A stretch of DNA of 64,000 nucleotides from Saccharospirillaceae bacterium (GCA_022448365.1 JAKVCS010000001.1:186001-250000), one strand, 5' to 3'. Numbered from the stretch's first letter, positions 54,210 through 63,622 are shown. The notes: generated by a model not told the origin, from the sequence alone. Program-made: numbers and translations.

Positions 54210-55028
54210 ATGCAATCTTTCACAAATAAAGTAGTCGTAATAACCGGTGCGGCATCCGGCATTGGTCGCGCCCTGGCGCAACAACTGAGTGTTGATGGCG
54301 CCCACCTGGCACTGTCCGACGTCAACATGGCCGGACTGGAGGAAACCAAGGCGTTACTGAAAGGAAGCGGTAACGTTACATTGCATACGTTAAACGTTGC
54401 TGACCGTGCTGCCTGGGAAGCCTACGCAGAATCGGTAATTGCTGACCATGGCCAGGTGGATGCGATCATTAACAATGCCGGTGTGGCGCTGTCAGAGACC
54501 ATCGAAAAGATGAGCTACGAAGACATGGAATGGATCGTCGATATTAACTTCTGGGGTGTGGTATATGGCACCAAAACCTTCTTGCCGTTACTGAAAGCGC
54601 GCCCGGAAGCCGCCATTATTAACGTTTCAAGCATCTTTGGCATTATCGCACTCCCTACCCAGGGCGCTTACAACGCAACCAAGTTCGCAGTCCGCGGTTT
54701 TACTGAATCATTGCGCCAGGAACTGGCCAATACCAATGTCATGGTCACTACAGTTCATCCAGGCGGTATCAAAACCAATATTGTCCGCAATGGCCGCATG
54801 AAAACGTCCATGGCTGGTGATAAAACTCTGGAGCAACAAGCCCACGAGTTTGAAAAAATGGCAAGAACCACACCGGCACAAGCAGCCAGCATCATTGTCA
54901 ACGGCACCTTAAAAGGCAAACGCCGCATTCTGATTGGTTCCGACGCCAAAGCAATGGATCGTGCCCAACGCTTGTTCCCGATCAAATACACCGACATATT
55001 CGGCTGGGTGTTACGGAAGTTGGCGTAA
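54210..55028 (+). CDS. Short-chain dehydrogenase/reductase
   Basis: 272 residues. Cofactor motif TGAASGIG (12-19), NNAG near 90, catalytic INVSSIFG serine, and YNATK. The C-terminal extension of about 30 residues (RAQRLFPIKYTDIFGWVL) is typical of a branch found in marine hydrocarbon degraders, sometimes next to mono-oxygenases. Substrate unknown; likely an alcohol/ketone pair. TAGGAG precedes the ATG by 11 bp. Confidence 0.88.
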   Translation: MQSFTNKVVVITGAASGIGRALAQQLSVDGAHLALSDVNMAGLEETKALLKGSGNVTLHTLNVADRAAWEAYAESVIADHGQVDAIINNAGVALSETIEKMSYEDMEWIVDINFWGVVYGTKTFLPLLKARPEAAIINVSSIFGIIALPTQGAYNATKFAVRGFTESLRQELANTNVMVTTVHPGGIKTNIVRNGRMKTSMAGDKTLEQQAHEFEKMARTTPAQAASIIVNGTLKGKRRILIGSDAKAMDRAQRLFPIKYTDIFGWVLRKLA

Positions 55029-55214
55029 GTCAGCCAACCTGGAGCACCAAAATCTATTAATGTAGTGGATTTTTTAACCCGGTGGCTTACAAAAGCCTAC
55101 AAAAACAGGGATTTCATACTTGCCTCCCTTGTCTTTTTGAATAAGAATCATGGCGCCGGTTGATTGAAGCAACCGGCCATCCGGAATAAGAATACTATTA
55201 AGGACCTGAAACTT

Positions 55215-55571
55215 ATGCCTGCCAAAAAAGCCGCTCCTGCACGTAAAATTACTGCAGTAAAAGAGAAGTTCACCAAAACTCAAATCCTGAATGAGATCGC
55301 AGACAACACAGGTCTGTCTCGTAAAGAAGTGACTGCTGTACTGGAAGAACTCAACGTTGTTATCGAACGCCACGTTAAGAAGCGTTCAGTGGGTGAGTTC
55401 ACCCTGCCTGGTCTGCTGAAGATAAAGACCGTTAAAAAGCCTGCCCAGAAAGCTCGCAAAAACGTGCCAAATCCTTTCCGTCCTGGTGAAACCATGGACG
55501 TTGCTGCAAAACCTGCTTCTACCAAAGTTAAGGTTCTGCCACTGAAAAAACTGAAAGACATGGCTCTGTAA
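55215..55571 (+). CDS. HU/IHF family DNA-binding protein
   Basis: 118 residues from ATG 55215, with AAGGA 8 bp upstream. A Lys/Ala-rich N-terminal arm (PAKKAAPARK) precedes the HU fold with FTKTQILNEIADNTGLSRKE and GEFTLPGLLKI. It lacks the classical GFG-F-V arm sequence and instead has KPAQKARKNVPNPFRPGETM, so DNA contacts may differ. It binds and bends DNA non-specifically. It is larger and more basic than HU (90 residues). A strong terminator follows. Confidence 0.9.
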   Translation: MPAKKAAPARKITAVKEKFTKTQILNEIADNTGLSRKEVTAVLEELNVVIERHVKKRSVGEFTLPGLLKIKTVKKPAQKARKNVPNPFRPGETMDVAAKPASTKVKVLPLKKLKDMAL

Positions 55572-55588
55572 GAGTTGTATCTTTGCGG

Positions 55589-55631
55589 GAAAGGCGGTCT
55601 TTGATATCCAAGGTATCAGGCCGCTTTTTTT
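55589..55631 (+). terminator. Terminator of the HU-like gene
   Basis: AAAGGCGG...TTGATA pairs with TATCA...CCGCTTT around a short loop, followed by seven T residues, 18 bp after the stop codon. Confidence 0.82.
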
Positions 55632-55656
55632 GTGCCTGATATCCTGAATTAATATC

Positions 55657-56310
55657 ATGTCTGAGCTGATTACCCTGCTGCAAAAAATCGAATCCTGCAC
55701 CTTATGTGCTGAGCATTTACCACTTGGTCCACGCCCTGTTGTAAGGGCTTCGGAAAGCGCGCGGATTTTAATTATTGGTCAGGCTCCCGGGACAAAAGTG
55801 CATGCCAGTGGAATTCCATGGGACGATGCCAGCGGTAAACGTTTAAGGGAATGGCTGCAAACCGACCCAGACATTTTTTATGACAGCAGTAAAATCGCCA
55901 TTATACCAATGGGCTTTTGTTATCCGGGCAAAGGCAAAAGTGGTGACTTACCTCCTCGTAAGGAATGCGCCCCACATTGGCATGAAACACTTTTGCAATG
56001 TATGCCCAATATCGAACTGACCTTACTGGTTGGCAATTACGCCCAGCAATATTATCTAAAAGATGCCAGTTCGAACCACAACTCAGACCCGTCGGATTCT
56101 TATCTGAAGAAATACAAAACCCTGACCGAAAGAGTCAAACATTGGCATAACGCTCCGGCTGGTTTTATTCCGCTGCCCCATCCATCACCGAGAAATCAGA
56201 TCTGGTTGAAGAAAAATGCCTGGTTTGAGGATGAAGTCGTTCCTCATATTCGTGCCGAAGTACAGCGTCTTCTACCCCCAGAGCCACCAAATAGGAGCGG
56301 TTATGTTTAA
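55657..56310 (+). CDS. Uracil-DNA glycosylase family protein
   Basis: 217 residues. The UDG-superfamily motif A is GQAPGTKVHASGIPWDDASG (about 39-58), with the later HPSPRN motif B (about 172-177). Two cysteines near residues 14 and 17 (CTLC) and others may bind metal, as in family 4/5 enzymes, but the full iron-sulfur set is not evident. The predicted role is base excision or a related nucleic-acid-binding function; some members of this YcdH-like subgroup have no proven activity. The stop overlaps the start of the SGNH hydrolase gene by 8 bp. Confidence 0.82.
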   Translation: MSELITLLQKIESCTLCAEHLPLGPRPVVRASESARILIIGQAPGTKVHASGIPWDDASGKRLREWLQTDPDIFYDSSKIAIIPMGFCYPGKGKSGDLPPRKECAPHWHETLLQCMPNIELTLLVGNYAQQYYLKDASSNHNSDPSDSYLKKYKTLTERVKHWHNAPAGFIPLPHPSPRNQIWLKKNAWFEDEVVPHIRAEVQRLLPPEPPNRSGYV

Positions 56311-57040
56311 ACGTTTGCTAATAGTATTCAGTTATTTGGGGTATTTTCTGCTGGCTCCGGTACTGCCATTAATTGTCTGGCAGGGAAAAAACACGCGAAA
56401 AACAGCACTCAGACTGCCAGAAGCCGACGGGCCAAGATCCGGGGAGTTTAATTCTGCAACACCCGCTTCGCTGGATATTCTGCATCTCGGGGAAAGCACC
56501 GTCGCCGGGGTTGGTGTTAACCATAGCGACCTGGGTTTTACCGTCAGTATCAGTCGTGCACTAGCATCTAATAAGATTAACCACCAATGGCAATATATTG
56601 CACAAACCGGAATTGATACTTCCGGATTAATCAAACTGGTTAACGAGCATGGTACGATTCCCGATTGCAGCCACCTGATTATTACCATGGGGGTGAACGA
56701 TACCACCGGGTTTTCCCGGCGTAAGCTCTGGCGTGAAAACCTGAAAACTCTGGTTAACAACGTTCAGCAAAAGAACCCAGATGCAAAGGTGATTTTCACC
56801 CAGATACCGCCCATGCATCGCTTCCCCGCACTGGCGAGACCGTTAAACTATTTTTTAGGATTACGTGCCTGGCAACTGAATCAGGAACTACAGCTGCTCT
56901 GCCAGCAGAATAACTGGTGTTTTATTTCTATAGATATTCCACTGCAACCTGAATGGATGGCAGAAGATGGCTATCACCCTAACGCCAGAGGATATCAATT
57001 ATGGGGAGAAGGTGTTGCGAAAGAAATCAGCGACTTTTAA
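56303..57040 (+). CDS. SGNH/GDSL hydrolase, membrane-anchored
   Basis: 245 residues from ATG 56303, which overlaps the end of the UDG-family gene. An N-terminal hydrophobic segment (5-25) anchors or exports it. Block I is DILHLGESTVAGVGV with the serine nucleophile; the Asn block is ITMGVNDTTG; the final catalytic pair is DGYHPNARGY (Asp, His). Predicted esterase or lipase in the envelope. Co-translated with a DNA-repair-type gene, an odd pairing. Confidence 0.87.
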   Translation: MFKRLLIVFSYLGYFLLAPVLPLIVWQGKNTRKTALRLPEADGPRSGEFNSATPASLDILHLGESTVAGVGVNHSDLGFTVSISRALASNKINHQWQYIAQTGIDTSGLIKLVNEHGTIPDCSHLIITMGVNDTTGFSRRKLWRENLKTLVNNVQQKNPDAKVIFTQIPPMHRFPALARPLNYFLGLRAWQLNQELQLLCQQNNWCFISIDIPLQPEWMAEDGYHPNARGYQLWGEGVAKEISDF

Positions 57041-57155
57041 ATTTGATAGAACACCAGACAAGCACTAATTTAAAACGGGCGACTGTAAGTTCGGGGCTGA
57101 AATACTATATCTAAACCTCTAAACGCCTTAACTGCAGTTCTAGACACCCTAAGAT

Positions 57156-57557
57156 TCATCTCATCAATGGAAAGTTTTCTCTTAATCTATCTTCGACATT
57201 ACACACATTAAAATCAATATCAACACTAATCAATTCCTCTTCAAGTCCAGCATGGACAATCGATGCATTAATAAGATCTACAGCATACAAAGAAAGGTAT
57301 TTTTTCTCATCGAAGTTCAATTTTTGATGATTATTTATTTTTTCAATAGCACCCTCCATAGAACTCTTGCAGCCATCAAAATCCCCTAAAGAGAACAATA
57401 TATGCCCTCGCAAAAGCAGATGACTATATATGACATTTCCAAACCAGTCAGATACATCAAGGTTTTTCTTTGCCCCAATATAGTCACCTTTAGAAGCTGA
57501 GCGAATCGAAAAAGTAAAAAACAAACCTGAAAAAAAAGGAAAAATCAACCTCTTCAT
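57156..57557 (-). CDS. Small exported/helical protein, candidate immunity protein
   Basis: 133 residues. A hydrophobic N-terminus (MKRLIFPFFSGLFFTF) may be a signal; the remainder is helical and charged, with TPR-like pattern DYIGAKKNL and DFDGCKSSMEGAI. No family recognised. Its ATG directly follows the TAA stop (TAAATG) of the last frame of the toxin-like remnant at 57558-58169. This arrangement is typical of toxin-immunity pairs, but the role is inference. Strongly A+T-rich. Confidence 0.5.
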   Translation of the reverse strand: MKRLIFPFFSGLFFTFSIRSASKGDYIGAKKNLDVSDWFGNVIYSHLLLRGHILFSLGDFDGCKSSMEGAIEKINNHQKLNFDEKKYLSLYAVDLINASIVHAGLEEELISVDIDFNVCNVEDRLRENFPLMR

Positions 57558-58169
57558 TTATTCACCTTCATACTCTTCTAAAATATTTTTAATGCCTTTA
57601 GAAATCTTACTACCTGCAGTATGAAGAGCCCCTTTTACATTTCTTTCATGCATAGGCCTTGTCTTCTCAGATGTCTTATATAATATTTTCGTAAAACTCT
57701 CGATCAACACTTTCATTATCCAGCGTACTGGCTGAAGTATCCTTCATTCTATCATCATAAGCCTGTTTATCTGCTATGCGTTGTTGTCGTTTTCCTGCAA
57801 GACCATCAAACCCTGCCTTATTATCGACGTTATAATAAACTGGCCTTTTCTTCTCTTTCTCAAGATTTTCTTTAATAATCTCCCCTGTCTTATTCTTTAA
57901 GGGGAAAGATTTATCCGCGATTTTATCAAGTATTTTTTCACCAATCTTATCAACAGTTGCACTGACAGTGCTTTAATATTGCTTGACCAGCTTTAACCAC
58001 GGGTACCGTAGCAAAACTTACGCCAGGAGAAAGACCAAAGCCAGCCACACCACCTGCCGCTTGAATTGCTCCTACAGACTATCTTGTAATATTTTCATAA
58101 CCATCGGGCTTCACGATATTGGTCGTATACTTTGAATGATTATCAAATATAGAAAGGTGATGTCCCAGA
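57558..58169 (-). pseudogene. Frameshifted remnant, possibly of a polymorphic-toxin C-terminus
   Basis: On the minus strand three frames carry protein-like sequence in succession. First (58168-57950) SIFDNHSKYTTNIVKPDGYE, a TAG stop at 58079-58081, then VGAIQAAGGVAGFGLSPG and VVKAGQAILKH. A shift leads to SATVDKIGEKILDKIADKSF...YYNVDNKAGFDG, ending at TAA 57676-57678. A further shift gives the 52-codon frame 57558-57716 ending ISKGIKNILEEYEGE. The Gly/Ala-rich segment followed by a charged domain resembles Rhs-like or polymorphic toxin C-termini (pattern recognition, not proof). The 3' end of gloB abuts it at 58170. At least two frameshifts and one nonsense codon show it is broken. Confidence 0.5.
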
Positions 58170-58964
58170 CTACCATTTATCCCGTAACGCACGTAATGCC
58201 TTAAAAACATCGCGGTCACCTTCCCCCAGATGCGGGAATTGTTGTTTTAAGGTTTGCCGGATTGTATCGCTATGGAGACGTAAGAACGGGTTATAACTGC
58301 GCTCCTGACCGAGCGTCATAATCGGCATATCATCATGATCCAGCTCTGCGACACTCTGCTGCCAATGCAACGCTGTGGCATTTCCGGGTTCTCGACTCAA
58401 TGCAAAATTGAGATTGTTCTTCATGTAGTCATGCCCGGGATACAACAAGGTTTCGTCAGGCAGGGGATTCAACTGAGAAACAAAAGTGTCGTACATCGTA
58501 TCGACATCCCCCCCGTTAAAGCAGTTTCCGGCACAAGCATTAAACAAGGTATCACCAGAGAATAAAATCGGTACCGGATTGTATTCATCGGCTTCTGCCA
58601 ATAAACATAAATGCACCGGTGTATGCCCTGGCGTATACAACACTTTTAACCGGATCGAACCCAGCTCAACCAGATCTCCTGCTACCAGACCATGATCGAC
58701 ATTGGGGATTTTGCCCATGGCATTTTTATGCGCCCATATTTGTGCTCCGGTTGCTGCAGCAATCACCGGATTACCCTCGATATGATCATGGTGTTCGTGG
58801 GTATTAATAATGCGTTTAATTTGCCAGCCATGCTGCTCAGCCAGAGCTAACATATGTTCGCCATCTAGCGGGTCAAGGGCGATGGCTTGCTTAGTTTGTT
58901 CACAACCGATCAGATAATTGAAGTTACCCAATCGGTTGAACATATAGCGACGCAGGATTTTCAT
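58170..58964 (-). CDS. gloB: Hydroxyacylglutathione hydrolase (glyoxalase II)
   Basis: 264 residues of the metallo-beta-lactamase fold. Di-metal motif THEHHDHIEGN, then YTPGHTPVHLC, the SGDTLFNACAGNCFNGG block and PGHDYMKNN. The C-terminal part has the family's NPFLR segment. It hydrolyses S-lactoylglutathione to lactate and glutathione, completing methylglyoxal detoxification. It precedes nothing functional downstream (a toxin-like remnant) and follows a HIT-protein gene by 17 bp. Confidence 0.92.
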   Translation of the reverse strand: MKILRRYMFNRLGNFNYLIGCEQTKQAIALDPLDGEHMLALAEQHGWQIKRIINTHEHHDHIEGNPVIAAATGAQIWAHKNAMGKIPNVDHGLVAGDLVELGSIRLKVLYTPGHTPVHLCLLAEADEYNPVPILFSGDTLFNACAGNCFNGGDVDTMYDTFVSQLNPLPDETLLYPGHDYMKNNLNFALSREPGNATALHWQQSVAELDHDDMPIMTLGQERSYNPFLRLHSDTIRQTLKQQFPHLGEGDRDVFKALRALRDKW

Positions 58965-58981
58965 TCAGTCAGTTACCGATA

Positions 58982-59440
58982 TTACCAGTAGATGTTATCT
59001 TCTGCGCCCTCTTCGGCCTGCAGGTCTTCGACAAAGTGGCTCTCGAACAGACTTCTTAGTTCATGTGCCCGCGCTTCCAGCGTATCCGGCGCGTAGGGTA
59101 CCGCCGGGCTGTGACCCCAAACAGGCCCAGGCCATGCCAGATCATCTTCAAAACGAGCGATATGATGGACATGGAGTTGAGCTACCACGTTCCCCAGCGC
59201 TGCCACATTCATCGATTTAGCAGAAAAGTGATCAGCCATTTTTTCCGTTACCCAGACCGACTCTTTCATCATCTGCTGCTGATCTTCTGCCGACAAATGG
59301 TAATATTCTCGCAAATCACTGCGGGCCGGGACCAGAATTACCCATGGATAGCGGCTGTCATTCATCAACAGCACCTGGCACAGAGGCAGGTGCCCCAGTA
59401 AAACAGTATCTCCCTGCAGACGTTCATCGAGCTGAAACAT
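58982..59440 (-). CDS. HIT family protein
   Basis: 152 residues. The histidine triad is seen in AQLHVHHIAR (His-x-His-His, a variant of HxHxH). N-terminal MNDSRYPWVILVP and ENVAALGNVV-type nucleotide contacts fit HIT hydrolases that act on nucleotide conjugates. An acidic C-terminal tail ends EGAEDNIYW. It is directly upstream of gloB and likely co-transcribed with it. The exact nucleotide substrate is unknown. Confidence 0.87.
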   Translation of the reverse strand: MFQLDERLQGDTVLLGHLPLCQVLLMNDSRYPWVILVPARSDLREYYHLSAEDQQQMMKESVWVTEKMADHFSAKSMNVAALGNVVAQLHVHHIARFEDDLAWPGPVWGHSPAVPYAPDTLEARAHELRSLFESHFVEDLQAEEGAEDNIYW

Positions 59441-59665
59441 CGTCGTTCTCCTGATCGTGAGTTTTGCTTAATCTTAGCTCCGATGTTGGCACAGGTCACT
59501 GATTTGCAGACAGTTTTTATCGGTGAGCGGCAGCACAGCGATAACATGTCTCATCACTTACCGAGAAGACAGGAACGAACCCTGGCTTACCTTGTGGCAT
59601 AACATCAGCCCCATGGCCGGTTGTCGCTGGCTTGTGGTGAGTCGATATCAATCATCATATCTGCT

Positions 59666-60358
59666 TTACAGAGAGCGAATTTGTTGCCCGTTTTTATCAA
59701 AGTTATCAGCCACCAACCACGCCTCAAATCGCACTTTTTGTTGTGGCCATTCGCTGTCTAATAATGAAAACCAAGCCGTATCTCGGTTACGCCCGTTATA
59801 CACCAAGGCCTTACGAAAGGTACCTTCGTATTGAAACCCAAGACGCTCTGCAGCTTTCCTTGAAGGAGCGTTGAAAGCGTCACATTTCCATTCATAACGA
59901 CGATAACCCAGTTCATCAAAGACATACGTCATCAACAGGTACATGGCTTCGGTGGCAGTAGCTGTTTGTTGTAGCTGCGGTGAAAAATGCACGTGCCCTA
60001 CTTCAATCGAGCCATGCTGTGGCTGGATACGCATTAGCGCAGTCATACCAACCGCCTGATCCGTCTTGCCATCAATGATGCAAAAAAACAGCGGATCGGT
60101 CCCAAGACAGTTCGATACCAACCAGTTCTTAAACGCACTGAAATCGACAAACGGACCATAAGCCAGATATGTCCAGTTTTTACCCGCTTGATCGAGGGCA
60201 TAGGCACGAAACAATTGCTCAGCATGTTGTTCTATATCCATTTTCTCCAACCGACAAAAGCGTCCAGATAAAGGCTTTGCTTTGGGTTGTGGGCAGGCCT
60301 GCCAGTCTGGTAACGGCTCACCGATGGGTTGCCCTAACGTATTCATATACACGGTCAT
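59666..60358 (-). CDS. GNAT family N-acetyltransferase
   Basis: 230 residues. The RimJ/RimL-type fold is indicated by RFCRLEKMDIEQHAEQLF, IEVGHVHFSPQLQQTATATE and NAPSRKAAERLGFQYEGTFR, the last being the acetyl-CoA-binding and product helix pattern. It may acetylate a protein N-terminus or small amine. GGAG precedes the ATG by 6 bp. No operon partner. Confidence 0.9.
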   Translation of the reverse strand: MTVYMNTLGQPIGEPLPDWQACPQPKAKPLSGRFCRLEKMDIEQHAEQLFRAYALDQAGKNWTYLAYGPFVDFSAFKNWLVSNCLGTDPLFFCIIDGKTDQAVGMTALMRIQPQHGSIEVGHVHFSPQLQQTATATEAMYLLMTYVFDELGYRRYEWKCDAFNAPSRKAAERLGFQYEGTFRKALVYNGRNRDTAWFSLLDSEWPQQKVRFEAWLVADNFDKNGQQIRSL

Positions 60359-60753
60359 TTTTGCTCCTTAAAAACTCACCATTTCTTTCAAAAAACGTCC
60401 TTCGATTTTTACAAACATCAGCCTACGACGGGAGTGTATTCTCATTAATGCCTGCTGTTGTCTTGCATAGTCACACCCATAGAAATAGGCATATTCGACC
60501 GCCGGAGCGACCATCGTAGCAAGAACTCCCTGATTGCACCCTGAATATGGTGATTAAATAGCAGATGCCAGAGTAAGGAGACTGCAATACCAGTTAGCAA
60601 AACAGAACATTCAGGCATTGCCATTGTCTGAGGATTATCCCGATAATGGAGTGACACACACCGGGATTTAATTCCGCAGCGCCAAAACGTGAAGTTGCGG
60701 CAGGTGCACGACGAAAAAATAACCGATTCAACAGACTTTTTGGGTAAATACAC
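60359..60753. other. Intergenic region between divergent acetyltransferase genes
   Basis: About 395 bp with no supported gene. A minus-strand frame (60445-60753) is open but lacks a ribosome-binding site and any protein likeness. Confidence 0.5.
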
Positions 60754-61989
60754 TTGTCTGATACTCTGATTTATTATCCAGTACGATCAATTAACGAGAT
60801 TGATGCATCCATATGGCAACGCTTGTTACACCAGAGTTGTGGTACTCAGCCATTGGACGAACCTGGGCTGCTTTATCCCTTTCTTGATTATCGTTTCTTA
60901 AAAGCGCTGGAAGATAATGAGTGTATCGATGCCAATATCGACAATCCTCTCGAACAAAGTCATAGCGGTTGGCTGATTCATTATCTTGTGGGTGAAAATG
61001 CAGCCGGAGAAATTCAGCAAATCCTGCCGTGTTTTATTAAACAGCACAGCTACGGCGAATATGTATTTGACTGGGCCTGGGCTGATGCGTATCAACGCCA
61101 TGGTTTCGATTATTACCCCAAGTTGCTGGTGGCCGCACCTTTTACACCTGCTACCGGGCCAAGGGTATTGGGTACCTCAACACCCGACTGGTCGTCTGTT
61201 TCCGCAGAATTGTATCGCCAGTGTGTCGAGCTGGACTTATCCGGCTTGCACATCAACTTCATCAGCCAGGAGAGTCATCAGCAGTTATCCCAGGTCATTA
61301 ATGTGCTCGGGCGCCAGGCATGCCAGTTTCATTGGATCAATCAGGGAGCAGATGGCGAACGCTATCAGAGTTTTGATCATTATCTGGAACACTTCACCAG
61401 CCGCAAACGCAAAAGCGTCAGAAAAGAGCGTAAGAAAGTTAGCCAACAACACATTCGCATCGAGCGTAAAACCGCTGATCAGATCAGTGACGACGACATA
61501 AAAGTCTTCTACCATTGTTACCAGATGACCTATGCCCGGCGTCGTTCCCGTGGTTATTTAAATCTGGATTTTTTCCGCCAGTTATTAGCCACTATGCCAG
61601 AACAATTATTGCTAGTTTCGGCGGCGTACGAGGATGCTCCGGATAAAACCATTGCTTGTGCCTTGTATCTGTTTGACAACGATACACTTTACGGACGTTA
61701 TTGGGGGGCGTTGGCTGACATCGATGCGCTGCATTTTGAGGCTTGTTACTACCAGGGCATCGAATTTTGTATCGAGCGGGGATTAAAACGATTTGATCCG
61801 GGTACCCAGGGCGAACACAAAATCAGTCGCGGTTTTCAGCCAACGCTTACCTACAGTGGACATCAATTATTGCACCCGGAATTTAATCAGGCAGTGGCGC
61901 GTTTTCTTAATGAGGAGGAGCAGCATATTCTCGCTTACCGCGACGACGCCGAAACACTGCTGCCCTTCAGAACTCATGATACTGATTGA
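60754..61989 (+). CDS. GNAT/FemAB-like peptidogalycan-type protein (DUF482)
   Basis: 411 residues. The DUF482 pattern is clear: PLDEPGLLYPFLDYRFLKAL, then CFIKQHSYGEYVFDWAWADA, YYPKLLVAAPFTPATGP, and the C-terminal QGEHKISRGFQP. The family has two GNAT-like domains related to FemABX aminoacyl transferases. Its true acceptor is not known. The only start after an upstream in-frame stop is TTG at 60754, which gives the full N-terminus; an earlier ATG does not exist. Monocistronic. Confidence 0.87.
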   Translation: MSDTLIYYPVRSINEIDASIWQRLLHQSCGTQPLDEPGLLYPFLDYRFLKALEDNECIDANIDNPLEQSHSGWLIHYLVGENAAGEIQQILPCFIKQHSYGEYVFDWAWADAYQRHGFDYYPKLLVAAPFTPATGPRVLGTSTPDWSSVSAELYRQCVELDLSGLHINFISQESHQQLSQVINVLGRQACQFHWINQGADGERYQSFDHYLEHFTSRKRKSVRKERKKVSQQHIRIERKTADQISDDDIKVFYHCYQMTYARRRSRGYLNLDFFRQLLATMPEQLLLVSAAYEDAPDKTIACALYLFDNDTLYGRYWGALADIDALHFEACYYQGIEFCIERGLKRFDPGTQGEHKISRGFQPTLTYSGHQLLHPEFNQAVARFLNEEEQHILAYRDDAETLLPFRTHDTD

Positions 61990-62096
61990 TACCCACCGGC
62001 AAAAATGCAAGCGGTGAGCAACAGAACAAGCCCGGTATCTGATCAGGCGATCTGGCAAAAAGGAGGTCTGCAAACCAGATAAAGAACACTGAGAAA

Positions 62097-62780
62097 TCAG
62101 ATGATTTTCTTTAACTCGGTGTAATCACCTTTTACGTTCAGGGTTACCGTCACTGGATGTTTGTTACGATTGCGGAAGAACCAGCCATGATTACCGGTAA
62201 ACGCTGCCGTTAAATGCCCCTGATCTGCGTCAACACCACGACCTTTTTCATAAGAAATGGATCGTCGCTGACCAGCTTCACGACCATTGCCGTGCGCATC
62301 AAAGTTGATAGGCCCACCGTCAGAAACCCAAGCATACTGAGCAACAGCTCCGCGTTGCATGACCAGTTTGTATTCCGTCCCCTGTCCCGGTGTTAACACA
62401 AATTGAACGGTATCTTTCCAGGCGGATGGTGCTGGCTTGGCATTAACTTCAACCTTGACGTCAGCTGCGTTGCTTTCGGCAATCGATTGTTGCGTTTGTT
62501 CTGGAATACGAAGCGCAGAGTCATCGGCGGGAGACGGCAGTTTTACAGCAGTTTCCAGCGTACGATCGGCCTCGGCTTCTTCCGCTAACTGCCGTTTTAT
62601 TTCCCCCATATCGGTCAGACCTAACCAGCGACCAACGCCGGTTGGGTCAACGGCATATTCGGCTGGTAGTACCAGGGTGACCAGTATCAATATCGCAACC
62701 AACAGCGCCAATAAGGTGGATTTAATCAGTTGTTTTGAGCTAGGCAGCTCACCCTTCGACGGTAAATTTGCGTTGTACAT
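62097..62780 (-). CDS. Transmembrane anchor protein, partner of HupE-like protein
   Basis: 227 residues. One membrane helix (about 20-42) and a large periplasmic domain. A Glu/Ala-rich linker (65-105) leads to a C-terminal beta-rich domain with WKDTVQFVLTPGQGTEYKLV and GNHGWFFRNRNKHPVTVTL, which is the mark of this family. It is encoded 56 bp downstream of the HupE/UreJ gene. This pair often accompanies CzcCBA-type heavy-metal efflux genes (established co-occurrence as far as I recall), and the divergent His-rich gene supports that. Function is unknown. Confidence 0.82.
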   Translation of the reverse strand: MYNANLPSKGELPSSKQLIKSTLLALLVAILILVTLVLPAEYAVDPTGVGRWLGLTDMGEIKRQLAEEAEADRTLETAVKLPSPADDSALRIPEQTQQSIAESNAADVKVEVNAKPAPSAWKDTVQFVLTPGQGTEYKLVMQRGAVAQYAWVSDGGPINFDAHGNGREAGQRRSISYEKGRGVDADQGHLTAAFTGNHGWFFRNRNKHPVTVTLNVKGDYTELKKII

Positions 62781-62836
62781 AAACGTTCACTGTTAAAAAC
62801 AAAAGATAAAATCCAAAGTCGCAAGCGGCGCAGAAA

Positions 62837-63622
62837 CTAAACCAGAAAGTAACCGCTGAGTTGATAGCCTATCAACAGAAAACCCGCGCTCATCATAACA
62901 ATATTTGCCTGATAAGCATGATGACCAAAGGAAGAACTGCGCCGCCAGAAGCCCATCACAATGAGAATGCCACTTAACGCCAATAACTGACCTATCTCCA
63001 CCCCAAGATTAAACGCTAGTAGATTCGGAATCAGTCCATCTGGTGAAATCTGATATTCAAGAATCTTGGTAGATAACCCGAAACCGTGAAATAAACCAAA
63101 TACCAGCGTGGCAACCCGGGTATCCGGCTGCACACCAAACCAGCGACGGAAAGCGCCAAGATTGTCCAACGCCTTGTACACCACGGATAAGCCAATAATC
63201 GCATCAATGATGTAACTATTGATGCCGATTTCAAAGTACACACCCAACAGCATCGTCGTGGAATGGCCCAATGCGAACAAACTCACGTACACCGCAATGT
63301 GCTGCATCCGGTAAAGGAAAAAGATCACACCAAACAGAAACAGCAGGTGATCGTAACCGGTGACCATATGTTTGGCACCCAGGTAAATAAACGCAACAAG
63401 ATGGGTTCCGGAAATCTCCTGAATGTACCCCTTATCCCCTTCGGCAACGGCATGACCGACCGCGTCCAGCGGTAATGCAAAGAGTACCAGTATAGGCAGC
63501 AATCGCTTCCCGTGTTGATAAAACAAGAAGAATGCGCAAGCTGCAATGTAGGTCCGGAGTGCTTTCGTCTGCAAAGGATATAACCGATGTTGGCTGTCTT
63601 CAGAATACGATATGGCACGCAT
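62837..63622 (-). CDS. HupE/UreJ family membrane protein
   Basis: 261 residues with an N-terminal exported segment and about six further helices. The metal-site helix KHMVTGYDHLLFLFGVIFFL (His, Asp-His) and ALGHST, then GLFHGFGLS are hallmarks of HupE/UreJ proteins, putative nickel or cobalt permeases. Here it is paired with the membrane-anchor protein and divergent from a His-rich exported protein, so zinc or cobalt handling is an alternative. The first 40 residues are atypical and a start at a later Met is possible. Confidence 0.85.
   Translation of the reverse strand: MRAISYSEDSQHRLYPLQTKALRTYIAACAFFLFYQHGKRLLPILVLFALPLDAVGHAVAEGDKGYIQEISGTHLVAFIYLGAKHMVTGYDHLLFLFGVIFFLYRMQHIAVYVSLFALGHSTTMLLGVYFEIGINSYIIDAIIGLSVVYKALDNLGAFRRWFGVQPDTRVATLVFGLFHGFGLSTKILEYQISPDGLIPNLLAFNLGVEIGQLLALSGILIVMGFWRRSSSFGHHAYQANIVMMSAGFLLIGYQLSGYFLV

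Noticed and set aside
60445-60753. 102-codon minus-strand frame between two acetyltransferase genes
   Set aside because: No ribosome-binding site or recognisable domain; likely chance.
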